Source: an uncultured SAR86 cluster bacterium (lineage in GTDB: Bacteria > Pseudomonadota > Gammaproteobacteria > Magnimaribacterales > AG-339-G14). From it: DNA of 64,000 nucleotides. This document shows, piece by piece, positions 1 through 8,547 of the stretch. Each line of letters opens with the position of its first letter. The first letter of the stretch is position 1. Position numbers and translations under genes: made by a program. The stretch is taken from contig CACJUN010000003.1 in the NCBI GenBank assembly GCA_902596665.1, forward strand, positions 135,756-199,755, in the 5' to 3' direction. The notes under the pieces are model-generated. The model saw nothing but the letters and a program-made list of their open reading frames with translations. It was not told where the DNA came from and made no database searches.

Positions 1-528
1 TGCTAAATCTCTAGCGGTTGAGTAATGGTTTACATCAGGTAATCCTGTTGGATTTACAAAATTTGAATCTAGCATACCCAATTCAGAAGCATACTCATTC
101 ATCAAGACAGCAAAATCCCCTTGGGTACCAGCAACATGTTCAGCTAAAGCACAGCTCGCATCATTACCAGATTGAATGATCATTCCTTTAAGTAAATCAT
201 CAACAGAAACTCTTTTTCCTTCTTGGATAAACATTCTTGAGCCCTCCATTCGCCAACAAACTTCAGAAATCAAAACTTGATCTTCTTTTGATATGAAGCC
301 TTTCTCAATCTGATCAGCAACCACATAACCTGTCATAATTTTTGTTAAGCTGGCCAAACCAGATGGCAGATCTGCATTTTGCTCTGAAATAATTTCATTG
401 GTATGAGCCTCAACTAAAATATAACTTTTTGCATTAACCTCAGGAGGATCTGGAATCAAAGTCTGGGATGATATATTTGAAATTGAAAGTAGAAAAAAGA
501 TAAGTAATATTCTCAAATCAAACCTCAT
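1..528 (-). CDS. dacA: D-alanyl-D-alanine carboxypeptidase (PBP5/6 type, peptidase S11), 3' part outside window
   Basis: This gene is absent from the ORF track because it runs off the window edge; I read 176 codons from an ATG at 528. The product trims the terminal D-Ala from peptidoglycan stem peptides in the periplasm. A hydrophobic signal peptide covers about residues 5-22. The S11 active-site motifs are visible: SLTK (Ser60, Lys63) and SGN (Ser120). The KTG motif would lie beyond position 1. The start overlaps the end of mltB by 11 bp, so it is the last visible gene of the elongation operon. The same place is held by dacA/dacC in E. coli and Pseudomonas. The family call is firm; the paralogue is not resolved. 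Confidence 0.92.
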   Translation of the reverse strand, partial: MRFDLRILLIFFLLSISNISSQTLIPDPPEVNAKSYILVEAHTNEIISEQNADLPSGLASLTKIMTGYVVADQIEKGFISKEDQVLISEVCWRMEGSRMFIQEGKRVSVDDLLKGMIIQSGNDASCALAEHVAGTQGDFAVLMNEYASELGMLDSNFVNPTGLPDVNHYSTARDLA

Positions 529-1474
529 TTATAGTGAAAGCTAACTCTTTGCTTAATAAAAATACCGCAATAATGTAAAAAGAGCTTTTATTATATCTTG
601 ATAAAACCTTCAGATTCTCGCCGCCTATCCAATAAGACTTGTCACTGACAGCGACTTGAAGATAAGTTTCACTTTTTAAATCATCAAATTCATTCCAATT
701 TTTGGGTAGTAATTCAAGATATTCAATCTCTTTCATTTTCCAAATTGTTGAAATAGGATTTTGCTTGTCAACTAGGTTTGCTTCTACAGCAATATTTGCA
801 TCCTTTTGCCAACCATTTCTCTTTAAGTAATTGGCAACACTTCCGATGGCATCTACTGGGTTATTTATAATATCTCTTACACCGTCATCATCAAAATCTA
901 TGGCTAGCCTCCTGTAAGAATCAGGTAAAAATTGTCCATAGCCCATAGCTCCAGCATAAGAACCGTTTAATTTAAGGGGATCAAAATTTTCTTCCCTTGA
1001 AAGTAATAAAAAATTCTCTAACTGGATCTTAAAGAATGGTGATCTTCTAGGATAATCAAAACTTAAAGTAGCGAGAGAATCAATCACTCTGGTGCTTCCT
1101 TTTATAGAACCATAACTCGATTCAATGCCAATTATCGAAGCTATGATTTCTTTTGGAACACCAAATTCTTTTTCTGCGGCAATAAAATCTGTCATGTATT
1201 TACTTAAGAATTTTTGACCATTTTCAATCCTCATTGGCGAAACGAGTCTTTTTCTATATTTGTCCCAAGAAAAAGTTTTTTCTGCAGGCCTATTCATAAG
1301 ATCTATGATCTTTTGTTGCTTGTTGGCACTTGAAAAAATTGAAATTAGATAGTTTTGATCAAAATCATGTTTTTGATGCATCTCTTTGATAAAACTTTTT
1401 ACATCGTCATGAGAAGAATAATCAGCTAAGCATAGCGGTGAAAGAAACATAATCAAAAATATAATTCTTCTCAT
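518..1474 (-). CDS. mltB: Lytic murein transglycosylase B
   Basis: The 318-residue protein cleaves the MurNAc-GlcNAc bond of peptidoglycan with formation of 1,6-anhydroMurNAc. A signal sequence covers residues 1-17. There is a cysteine at 15, but SPLC is a poor lipobox, so lipidation is doubtful, unlike E. coli MltB. The family's catalytic Glu is Glu118 in IIGIESSYG. A second conserved block, GAMGYGQFLPDSYRR, and the Ca-loop-like FDDDGVRDIINNP follow. The start overlaps the stop of rodA by 4 bp (ATGA), showing translational coupling. In Pseudomonas mltB sits at the same place between rodA and rlpA/dacC; rlpA is missing here. Confidence 0.95.
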   Translation of the reverse strand: MRRIIFLIMFLSPLCLADYSSHDDVKSFIKEMHQKHDFDQNYLISIFSSANKQQKIIDLMNRPAEKTFSWDKYRKRLVSPMRIENGQKFLSKYMTDFIAAEKEFGVPKEIIASIIGIESSYGSIKGSTRVIDSLATLSFDYPRRSPFFKIQLENFLLLSREENFDPLKLNGSYAGAMGYGQFLPDSYRRLAIDFDDDGVRDIINNPVDAIGSVANYLKRNGWQKDANIAVEANLVDKQNPISTIWKMKEIEYLELLPKNWNEFDDLKSETYLQVAVSDKSYWIGGENLKVLSRYNKSSFYIIAVFLLSKELAFTINEV

Positions 1475-2571
1475 ACTGTCCTCCTGAAAGACAAAATAAT
1501 TCCGATCATGATCATATTAATAATTAATGCTGTCCCACCTTGACTCAAGAAAGGAAGTGGCATGCCGACAACTGGTAAAATTCCAACAACCATAGCAGTA
1601 TTGAATGCGACATAAGTTAAAAGAAGAAAGATAAATGTGCCGGCTACTAGTTTTACAAAAAGAAAATTTGAGTTCTTTGCAATCATAACTAATCTAAAAG
1701 CTAATAATAAGTATACCAAGAACAGTCCTATTACTCCGAATAATCCAAATTCTTCAGCCACAACAGCGAAAATAAAATCTGTATGACTTTCAGGTACAAA
1801 ATTTAATTGGCTTTGAGTTCCTTGTAAAAATCCTTTACCAAAAAGACTTCCTGAGCCAACAGCTATTTGAGATTGGATAATGTTCCATCCAGTACCTAAT
1901 GGATCTGAACTAGGATCAAAAAAAGTGAGTACTCTTTGTTTTTGATAATCCAATAAATTCATCCAAATAAAAGGTGTCGATAATAAGATAATAACTATTC
2001 CAATTATTTGATAACTGACTGGAAATCCGGATATTAAAACTGGAAGAATCCCCGAAATCAAAACCATAATCGCAGTTCCTAAATCAGGTTGAATAAAAAC
2101 TAGATAAAAGGAGAAAAAACTTACTCCGACAACTATCATCCAATCTCTAAAAACTATTCTTGGATTTCTTGAAAGAAAAGCTGCTGCACTTATTGTCAAA
2201 ACACAACGCATGAGCTCAGAAGGCTGAAAACCAAAAATTCCCAGATCAATCCATCTTCTAGTAGCTGCATCAGAAGGAATTACAAGAACTACCAATAAAA
2301 AAAATATTCCTATCCAAAATACATTCAGGTAAATGGGTAATAACCTCTGATAATCGCTGAATGATAAATAGATCATGAAGACTATGCCGATTACTGCAAA
2401 AATACCTTGTCTCAAAACCATCTCCACAGAGCCAGAAGCACTGTAGATCATCATTAATCCGAAACTAACTAAAGAAATGATTAAGAAAAGAACTAACCAG
2501 TCTTGATTAAGCCACTTATTTGGCTTGATCATTCTAGAAGATAAAGAAAATTCTAAAGGGTTTCTACTCAT
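1471..2571 (-). CDS. rodA: Rod-shape determining SEDS glycosyltransferase RodA
   Basis: This is a 366-residue polytopic inner-membrane protein of the SEDS family, which polymerises lipid II into glycan strands for lateral wall growth together with PBP2. About ten hydrophobic segments are visible. The long periplasmic loop contains DPSSDPLGTGWNIIQSQIAVGSG, including the conserved region with the catalytic Asp of the family. The C-terminal block GILPVVGMPLPFLSQGG is the SEDS signature. The start overlaps the end of mrdA by 8 bp, so the two partner enzymes are probably made from one transcript. Confidence 0.96.
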   Translation of the reverse strand: MSRNPLEFSLSSRMIKPNKWLNQDWLVLFLIISLVSFGLMMIYSASGSVEMVLRQGIFAVIGIVFMIYLSFSDYQRLLPIYLNVFWIGIFFLLVVLVIPSDAATRRWIDLGIFGFQPSELMRCVLTISAAAFLSRNPRIVFRDWMIVVGVSFFSFYLVFIQPDLGTAIMVLISGILPVLISGFPVSYQIIGIVIILLSTPFIWMNLLDYQKQRVLTFFDPSSDPLGTGWNIIQSQIAVGSGSLFGKGFLQGTQSQLNFVPESHTDFIFAVVAEEFGLFGVIGLFLVYLLLAFRLVMIAKNSNFLFVKLVAGTFIFLLLTYVAFNTAMVVGILPVVGMPLPFLSQGGTALIINMIMIGIILSFRRTV

Positions 2572-4375
2572 TCTTAGTTAAATAATAATCAAAACCTGCT
2601 TTCGCGATTGGTGCCGCTACCCTGCTTCCAGATTCTCCATTTTCAATTATTACCAAGATAAGAAGTTCTGGGTCAGGGATAGGAGCATAACCAACGAATA
2701 AAGCATGATCTCTGAAGAATGGATTTTCTCTAATATCTTCATATTCCTGATCTTCATAACTTTTGATTTGAGCTGTACCGGTCTTACCTGCAATCACATA
2801 TCTAGTATCCTTTATGTTATTGGCAGTACCATTTGGAGCGTTAATGACTTCGATCATTGATTTTTCAATTTTTTCCCAATTAGTTTCATCTTTAAGATTA
2901 ATTTTTCCTAAAGACTCTAATTCTGTAGGTGATTCATCAATTTCTTCTACTAGACGAGGTTTAATTATCTCTCCTCTATTGGCTATTACCGCTATAGCCT
3001 GTGAAATTTGTATGGGAGTGGAAAGCATATAACCTTGACCAATGCCCAAGTTGATGCTGTCTCCTTTGAACCAAAACTCTCCTATGTAGCCTAACTTCCA
3101 TTTTTCGTTAGGGACAAGTCCATTTGATTCTTCCGCATCGATATTGGTCTTAGCACCAAAGCCAAATTTATTCAGAAAAGGTTCTAACCTTTTTATCGTA
3201 AGATCGTAGGCTGTGGAATAAAAATAAACATCTGAAGATTCCACGATCGCTTTTTCTAGGTCAACCTTGCCATGACCATCTTCCTTCCAACCTCTGTAGG
3301 GTCGAGGATCACCTTGAACATAAAATTCTCCATCATCTTGAATAATAGTATTCCAATCGACTATTCCCTCATCAAGAGCTGCTAAACCAAGTATTGGTTT
3401 TATAGTCGATGCAGGCGGATAATTACCCATAGTTGCCCTGTTGAATAAAGGCCCTTCATCATCACTGAAGATTGATTTGATTTCAGCTAAAGAACTACTT
3501 GAGTTGAAAATATTTGGATCGTAAGCGGGCGAACTTATTAATGCCTTAATCAGCCCTGACTGAGGTTCTAAAGCTACCAGCGCACCTTTTTGTCCCTCAA
3601 AAAAAGGAATTAAGAAGTTTTGCAGATCAAGGTCAATAGAAAGTTTTAAGTCTTTCCCGCTTTCAGCATTATTTTCAGATAGAACCCGAACAAACTTACC
3701 AGACACATCTTTTTCCTCAATTCTCGTACCTACTTTGCCACTTAATTGATCATGATAAGTTTTCTCTATCCCAGAAATCCCAATTTGATTACCTGAAATA
3801 AAATTTGAACTTTTATTAACATTATTTGACTCGGAATATCCCATATAACCAAGAACGTGAGCTAATGATCTCTTATTTACTACAGATCTAACTAAGCCGG
3901 TTTCTACGCTAAATCCCTTAAATTTTTCACTTGAAACGCTAAATAAAGCTATCTGCTCATCATTCAATGATTTAGCTAGAGTAATTGGTTGAAAAGGATA
4001 CCTAGGTTTTTTTATCTGTCTTTCATATATATCTAACAAAAAAGACTTTTCTAAGTTCAAAAGGTCAGCAATCTCTTTAATTTTTTTTAAGGTATCTGTT
4101 GATCTTTCAGGAACCAGATTCAACTGTGATGAGGCAATATTTTCTACTAATAACTTATTGTTTGTATCGTAAATTAGTCCTCTCGTAGGATAGATTGTTC
4201 TCGATACGATTCTATTGTTCTCTGACTGAGTCTCATATTTTTTTCCATTTATAACTGTCAAATTAATAGTTTGTAGCAAAACTATACACATAATAAAAAT
4301 AGGAAAAATTAAATACAGTACTAGCTTGCGGGACTCTGAGTCTCGTTTACCCGAAAAAAACTTTTTTATTTTCAT
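2564..4375 (-). CDS. mrdA: Peptidoglycan D,D-transpeptidase, penicillin-binding protein 2
   Basis: The 603-residue class B PBP cross-links peptidoglycan during cell elongation. It has a short cytoplasmic tail, one membrane anchor (about residues 18-41), a dimerisation domain and a transpeptidase domain. The three penicillin-binding motifs are present: STIK (nucleophile Ser323), SSD in ESSDVYFY, and KTGTAQ. The ESSDVYFY block is typical of PBP2 rather than PBP3. It is followed directly by rodA and preceded by rsfS with a 2-bp gap. The rlmH gene that normally stands between rsfS and mrdA is absent. Confidence 0.96.
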   Translation of the reverse strand: MKIKKFFSGKRDSESRKLVLYLIFPIFIMCIVLLQTINLTVINGKKYETQSENNRIVSRTIYPTRGLIYDTNNKLLVENIASSQLNLVPERSTDTLKKIKEIADLLNLEKSFLLDIYERQIKKPRYPFQPITLAKSLNDEQIALFSVSSEKFKGFSVETGLVRSVVNKRSLAHVLGYMGYSESNNVNKSSNFISGNQIGISGIEKTYHDQLSGKVGTRIEEKDVSGKFVRVLSENNAESGKDLKLSIDLDLQNFLIPFFEGQKGALVALEPQSGLIKALISSPAYDPNIFNSSSSLAEIKSIFSDDEGPLFNRATMGNYPPASTIKPILGLAALDEGIVDWNTIIQDDGEFYVQGDPRPYRGWKEDGHGKVDLEKAIVESSDVYFYSTAYDLTIKRLEPFLNKFGFGAKTNIDAEESNGLVPNEKWKLGYIGEFWFKGDSINLGIGQGYMLSTPIQISQAIAVIANRGEIIKPRLVEEIDESPTELESLGKINLKDETNWEKIEKSMIEVINAPNGTANNIKDTRYVIAGKTGTAQIKSYEDQEYEDIRENPFFRDHALFVGYAPIPDPELLILVIIENGESGSRVAAPIAKAGFDYYLTKNE

Positions 4376-4377
4376 TG

Positions 4378-4704
4378 TTACAGTAAATCAGGGTCCCAGA
4401 GACTCTCTAGATCATAAAGTTCTCTTGCAGATTTGGACATTATGTTGACTACAATATCTCCTAAATCTAATAACACCCATTCGCTTGAACCTTTTCCTTC
4501 CACTGAGATAATTGGGATAGATTTTTCCTTAAGGTTCTCTTGAATTTTGTCTGAAATAGCAGACATATGTCTGGAGGAAGTGCCAGAAGTTATGATCATG
4601 ATATCAGTGAAACTGCTTATATCTTTTAAAGACAATATTTTAGTATCTACTGCCTTTAATTCTTCCAAAGAATTCATGATTAAATTATGAGAAGTTTTAG
4701 TCAT
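4378..4704 (-). CDS. rsfS: Ribosomal silencing factor RsfS
   Basis: The 108-residue protein belongs to the RsfS/Iojap family, which binds ribosomal protein uL14 and blocks subunit joining when nutrients are scarce. Recognisable blocks are DIMIITSGTSSRHMSAISD and the C-terminal region EWVLLDLGDIVVNIM. The length fits the family (about 105-120). It overlaps nadD by 8 bp, the standard gammaproteobacterial neighbour. Confidence 0.95.
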   Translation of the reverse strand: MTKTSHNLIMNSLEELKAVDTKILSLKDISSFTDIMIITSGTSSRHMSAISDKIQENLKEKSIPIISVEGKGSSEWVLLDLGDIVVNIMSKSARELYDLESLWDPDLL

Positions 4705-5347
4705 GTTTATTATAGATCTTTTGTTCTTGTAAATACTTCAACACATCATCGTCAAGACCCTCCGACAAAACATTTTGATCATCTATATTCTCTCTAATAT
4801 GAGTTGACGAAGCTGGGTTTGGTTTAATTTTTATAAAATAAATTTTTCCTTTTTTAAAGTTGTTATCTTCATAGGTATTTTCAATACAATCCTTATGGAG
4901 TGCAATTGCCTTTGCAGTAAGATCATTTTTTAAGCCAGGTCGATTCATTACTAATAATGACGTCATTTTTATGATGTGTTGGTAGTTTTTCCAACGATGA
5001 AAACTTTGAAATGAATCCTCCCCGATAATCAATAAAAAATGTTTTTTCTTTCCTAATTTTTTATCCAAGTATTGAAGGGTTTCAATCATAAAAGATGGAC
5101 CTTCCTTCTTTAATTCATAATCTTCAATTTCAATCTCTTTGAAGTCTTTGAAAGCTATTTCAAGCATTTTGATTTTTTCCAATGTGCTAGCAACTGACAG
5201 ATCTTTTAAAGGAGAAACCTTGTTTGGTATAACTAATACCTTAGATAAGTTTAATTGCTCGGTGACGCTTTTTAAGGACTCTATATGCCCTTTATGAATA
5301 GGATCAAAAGATCCTCCAAAGATCCCGATGTAATCTTTTGTACTCAA
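4697..5347 (-). CDS. nadD: Nicotinate-nucleotide adenylyltransferase
   Basis: The enzyme joins nicotinate mononucleotide and ATP to give deamido-NAD in NAD synthesis. The N-terminal nucleotidyltransferase motif GGSFDPIHKGH and the C-terminal SSTHIRE (the ISSTxIR block) are both present in the 216-residue protein. It overlaps proA by 4 bp and rsfS by 8 bp, giving a tightly coupled proA-nadD-rsfS unit as in Pseudomonas. Confidence 0.95.
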   Translation of the reverse strand: MSTKDYIGIFGGSFDPIHKGHIESLKSVTEQLNLSKVLVIPNKVSPLKDLSVASTLEKIKMLEIAFKDFKEIEIEDYELKKEGPSFMIETLQYLDKKLGKKKHFLLIIGEDSFQSFHRWKNYQHIIKMTSLLVMNRPGLKNDLTAKAIALHKDCIENTYEDNNFKKGKIYFIKIKPNPASSTHIRENIDDQNVLSEGLDDDVLKYLQEQKIYNKHD

Positions 5348-6606
5348 GATCTAATTTGGCCTCTTCCTTCCAAAATAAACTTTTGAGTTGTTAAACCATT
5401 CAATCCTACGGGGCCTCTGGCATGCAGTTTATCTGTAGATATTCCTACCTCAGCTCCCAGACCATATTCGAATCCATCTGCATAACAAGTTGGTAAATTG
5501 TGCATGACAGAGCTTGAGTCCACTAACTTAAAAAATTTTTCCTTCTTGTCCTGGTTTTCAGTGATGATGCTATCCGTATGACCAGAGCCATAATCATTTA
5601 TGTGCTTTATTGCTTCATCTAAGTCTTTGACGATCTTAATTGAAATAATTGGTTCTAAATATTCTGTTGACCAATCTTCTTCAGTAGCTTTGTTCGCTGA
5701 GACTATACTGAGAGTTTGACTGCAAGCTCTCACCTCAACTCCTTGCTCATTGAATTCATTAACTATCTTTGGCAAGAATTTTTGGGCAATATCTTCTGAG
5801 ACCAGAAGGGTTTCCATAGCTCCGCATATGCCATATCTATAAGATTTTGCATTGCTTACAACTTTTTGGGCCAGCTCAATGTCAGCTTCTGTGTCAACGA
5901 ATACATGACACAATCCCTCAAAATGCTTAAGAATTGGAACTTTTGACTCTGCAGCAATTAGTCTCACCAAACTAGATCCTCCTCTTGGAATAATCAAATC
6001 AATGCAGTCATCAAATTTGATGAATTCTTTAACCAAGTCTCGATCTTGATTTTGAATTAATTGAACACTGTCTTCAGGCAAATTAGCTTTTTTTAGGCCT
6101 TTTCTTACTTGTGTAACAATGTGATTATTTGAACGAACGGCCTCAGACCCCCCTCTTAAGATTGATGCGTTTCCCGACTTAATGCACAAAGCCGAAGCAT
6201 CAGCTGTTACATTTGGTCTTGATTCATAGATAATTCCTATAGTGCCTAACGGCACTCTCATCTTGCTAACTTTGAATCCTGAAGGTGAAGGATTCATTGC
6301 TTCTAACTCTCCAATAGGATCGTTTAGGTTTATGACCTTATTGAGGCCATCTATCATTGATTCTACTCTCTTTTCATTTAACTCAAGTCTGTCAATGAAG
6401 CTATTCTGCAAGTCCAACTTTTTTGCTTCTTCTAAATCTTTTTCATTTTCTTTGAAAAGATCAGATCTGTTTTTATGTATTTCCTCGCAGGCAAATTTTA
6501 AAGCATCATTTCGGGTGTCCACAGACGAATTTAGCAAGAATTCTTTTGCTTCTTTTGCTTTAGCTCCTAAAGAATTTAGCTCTTTCTTAAACTTTTGATT
6601 CGTCAT
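5344..6606 (-). CDS. proA: Gamma-glutamyl phosphate reductase
   Basis: This NADPH-dependent enzyme reduces gamma-glutamyl phosphate to glutamate semialdehyde, the second step of proline synthesis. At 420 residues it matches ProA. The catalytic cysteine region is YGICGAMETLLV; other signature blocks are GTIGIIYESRPNVTADA, ILRGGSEA and LIIPRGGSSLV. It appears to be the first gene of the long minus-strand cell-envelope operon. The divergent dedA-like gene starts 44 bp away, so both promoters must lie in that short gap. Confidence 0.96.
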   Translation of the reverse strand: MTNQKFKKELNSLGAKAKEAKEFLLNSSVDTRNDALKFACEEIHKNRSDLFKENEKDLEEAKKLDLQNSFIDRLELNEKRVESMIDGLNKVINLNDPIGELEAMNPSPSGFKVSKMRVPLGTIGIIYESRPNVTADASALCIKSGNASILRGGSEAVRSNNHIVTQVRKGLKKANLPEDSVQLIQNQDRDLVKEFIKFDDCIDLIIPRGGSSLVRLIAAESKVPILKHFEGLCHVFVDTEADIELAQKVVSNAKSYRYGICGAMETLLVSEDIAQKFLPKIVNEFNEQGVEVRACSQTLSIVSANKATEEDWSTEYLEPIISIKIVKDLDEAIKHINDYGSGHTDSIITENQDKKEKFFKLVDSSSVMHNLPTCYADGFEYGLGAEVGISTDKLHARGPVGLNGLTTQKFILEGRGQIRS

Positions 6607-6650
6607 ATGGGTTATTATGCTATGGATTTAATTATTTCCAGAAAGATATT

Positions 6651-7265
6651 TTGTTTGATCTAACTAACATTATGGAATTTCTTCAAGCTAATCCTGCTTG
6701 GATTACTTCTGCTATGTTCCTGCTTACTTTTGGAGAGTCCATAGTCATCCTTGGTTTGTTCATTCCAGCAAGTTTGGTCATGCCAGGAATTGGTGCCTTA
6801 GCCGCAGCAGTTGGTATCGGTCCGGTTGAGATTTTGTTTTATGCTAGTCTAGGAATGATTATTGGCGACACCGTTAGCTATGCAATTGGACTAATAATTG
6901 GGACAAGAATTGAGGTCTGGGTACCAGATCAATATCAGAAACAACTTCATCAAGCTAAGCAATTTATGAACAAGTACGGGATATTGTCCGTTGCTTTAGG
7001 TCGGTTTTTAGGACCTTTAAGATGTCTTGTACCAATGACTGCAGGCTCCCTGGGTATGAGATTTACCATTTTCGCTCCGGTTGAAATATTATCTGCACCT
7101 GTTTGGACAGGCTTGTATGTTTTATCAGGATATTTCTTGGGAGAAGTATTTATAGAAAATTTCTTAATTGGTATGGGTATAATTTTTGTTATTATCTTTG
7201 TGTACTCAATATGGAAAGACCCTTTTGGAGTAATGAAACAAGTAAGAAAAAATGATGAAAAGTAA
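6651..7265 (+). CDS. DedA family membrane protein
   Basis: The 204-residue integral membrane protein belongs to the DedA/SNARE-associated (VTT domain) family; several characterised members flip undecaprenyl phosphate or other phospholipids. The family hallmark GRFLGPLRCLVPMTAGSLGM lies at about residues 118-137, and an upstream block contains the conserved acidic residue in FLLTFGESIVILGLFIPAS. About five hydrophobic segments are visible. The TTG start at 6651 follows a weak AGAAAGA; an ATG at 6672 is an alternative. It overlaps the next gene by 14 bp, so co-expression is likely. The substrate is unknown. Confidence 0.88.
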   Translation: MFDLTNIMEFLQANPAWITSAMFLLTFGESIVILGLFIPASLVMPGIGALAAAVGIGPVEILFYASLGMIIGDTVSYAIGLIIGTRIEVWVPDQYQKQLHQAKQFMNKYGILSVALGRFLGPLRCLVPMTAGSLGMRFTIFAPVEILSAPVWTGLYVLSGYFLGEVFIENFLIGMGIIFVIIFVYSIWKDPFGVMKQVRKNDEK

Positions 7266-8547
7266 AAATAAATTTTTAGATGGTAATTGGTATCCTGTTG
7301 AAGAAACTTCGGCTGAAAACTTAAAAGTCTCAGGAGATATTCCAAAGGAATTAGCTGGATTGTTTCTCAGAAACGGTCCAAATCCAAAAAAATTTGATGA
7401 GGATAATTATCATCCTTTTTTTGGCGATGGCATGATTCATGGTCTAAGGCTTGAAAACGGTCAGGCACTTTGGTACCGAAATAAATTTGTTACCTCTCCT
7501 AATGGATTTGGTCCAAATACTCACGTCATGAAACATGGAAATAAAATATATGCTCTTGTGGAAGGCGGACTTGCTCCAGTCATTATGGATAAAGAAATGA
7601 ACTTCCTAGATGATGAGCCCTTTCCTTCTGCGCAGAACAAGAGATTCACTGCACACCCAAAAATTGATACTAAATCAGGAGAGATGCATGCCATCAGTTA
7701 TGACTTTAATGAATATTTAAAAGGCAAGGAACAAGTTCACTATGTAGTGGTTGATAAAAATGGAAAACAAACAAAAGATCAAATTATAGAACTTTCAACT
7801 CGTCCAATGGTTCATGATTGTGCAATCACAGAAAACTATATTTTGGTTTTTGATCTGCCAGTAACATTCAGTTTAGGCAGAAGAGAAGATCAAAACAAAG
7901 TAACCTCTGGCGACTATCCGGTGATTTGGGATGAGGATCATAATTCAAGAGTCGGTTTACAATCCAGACATTCAGATGAGATAACTTGGATAGATGTTCC
8001 AAAAGGTTTTTTATTTCACATTGTTAATTCTTATGAAAATGATGTTGGCGAAGTGATTCTTGATTTTTGCCGTTACGATAGACTTTTTGATTTTGAAAAT
8101 CCTTTACCAATGGGCCATAAGCCTTTTCTTACTAGATGGGTTATAGATATAGAGCAGAAAACATGCACAGAAACATTGCTAGATGATAGATCCATGGAAT
8201 TCTCGAGGGTACATCCAGATCTTGATGGTCAAGAGCATCAGTTTGGATACATGCTTAATGATGGTAATTTAAATAGATTTTTTAAAAGAGACTTTTTTAA
8301 AGATGAGACTAAGGAGCATTTTTTAGGAGAAAACAAGCAAGCTGCTGAGCCTGTATTTATTCCAAAGAAAAATGCTGTCAGTGAAGATGATGGTTTTGTT
8401 GTGGGTTTCGTTTACGATAAAACTTCTGATGCGAGTGAATTCGTAATCATTGATGCAAACAATTTTTCAGATAAGCCTTTAGCTACTGTCTCCCTTCCAC
8501 AGAGAGTGCCTTTTGGCTTTCACGGAAGTTGGATAAATTTAGACTAA
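7252..8547 (+). CDS. Carotenoid oxygenase (RPE65/CCD family, iron dependent)
   Basis: The 431-residue protein belongs to the family that cleaves a double bond of carotenoids, apocarotenoids or stilbenes with O2 and a non-haem iron. All four iron-ligand histidines can be placed: His135 in AHPKID, His188 in MVHDC, His256 in FHIVNSYE and His424 in FGFHGSW. The N-terminal block FLRNGPNPKKFD is also typical. It is a soluble enzyme without a signal peptide. It is not Blh, which is an unrelated membrane protein. Two adjacent ATGs (7252, 7255) are possible starts. It overlaps the dedA-like gene upstream and ends against mpl with stop codons overlapping by 4 bp. The substrate cannot be told from sequence. 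Confidence 0.9.
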   Translation: MMKSKNKFLDGNWYPVEETSAENLKVSGDIPKELAGLFLRNGPNPKKFDEDNYHPFFGDGMIHGLRLENGQALWYRNKFVTSPNGFGPNTHVMKHGNKIYALVEGGLAPVIMDKEMNFLDDEPFPSAQNKRFTAHPKIDTKSGEMHAISYDFNEYLKGKEQVHYVVVDKNGKQTKDQIIELSTRPMVHDCAITENYILVFDLPVTFSLGRREDQNKVTSGDYPVIWDEDHNSRVGLQSRHSDEITWIDVPKGFLFHIVNSYENDVGEVILDFCRYDRLFDFENPLPMGHKPFLTRWVIDIEQKTCTETLLDDRSMEFSRVHPDLDGQEHQFGYMLNDGNLNRFFKRDFFKDETKEHFLGENKQAAEPVFIPKKNAVSEDDGFVVGFVYDKTSDASEFVIIDANNFSDKPLATVSLPQRVPFGFHGSWINLD

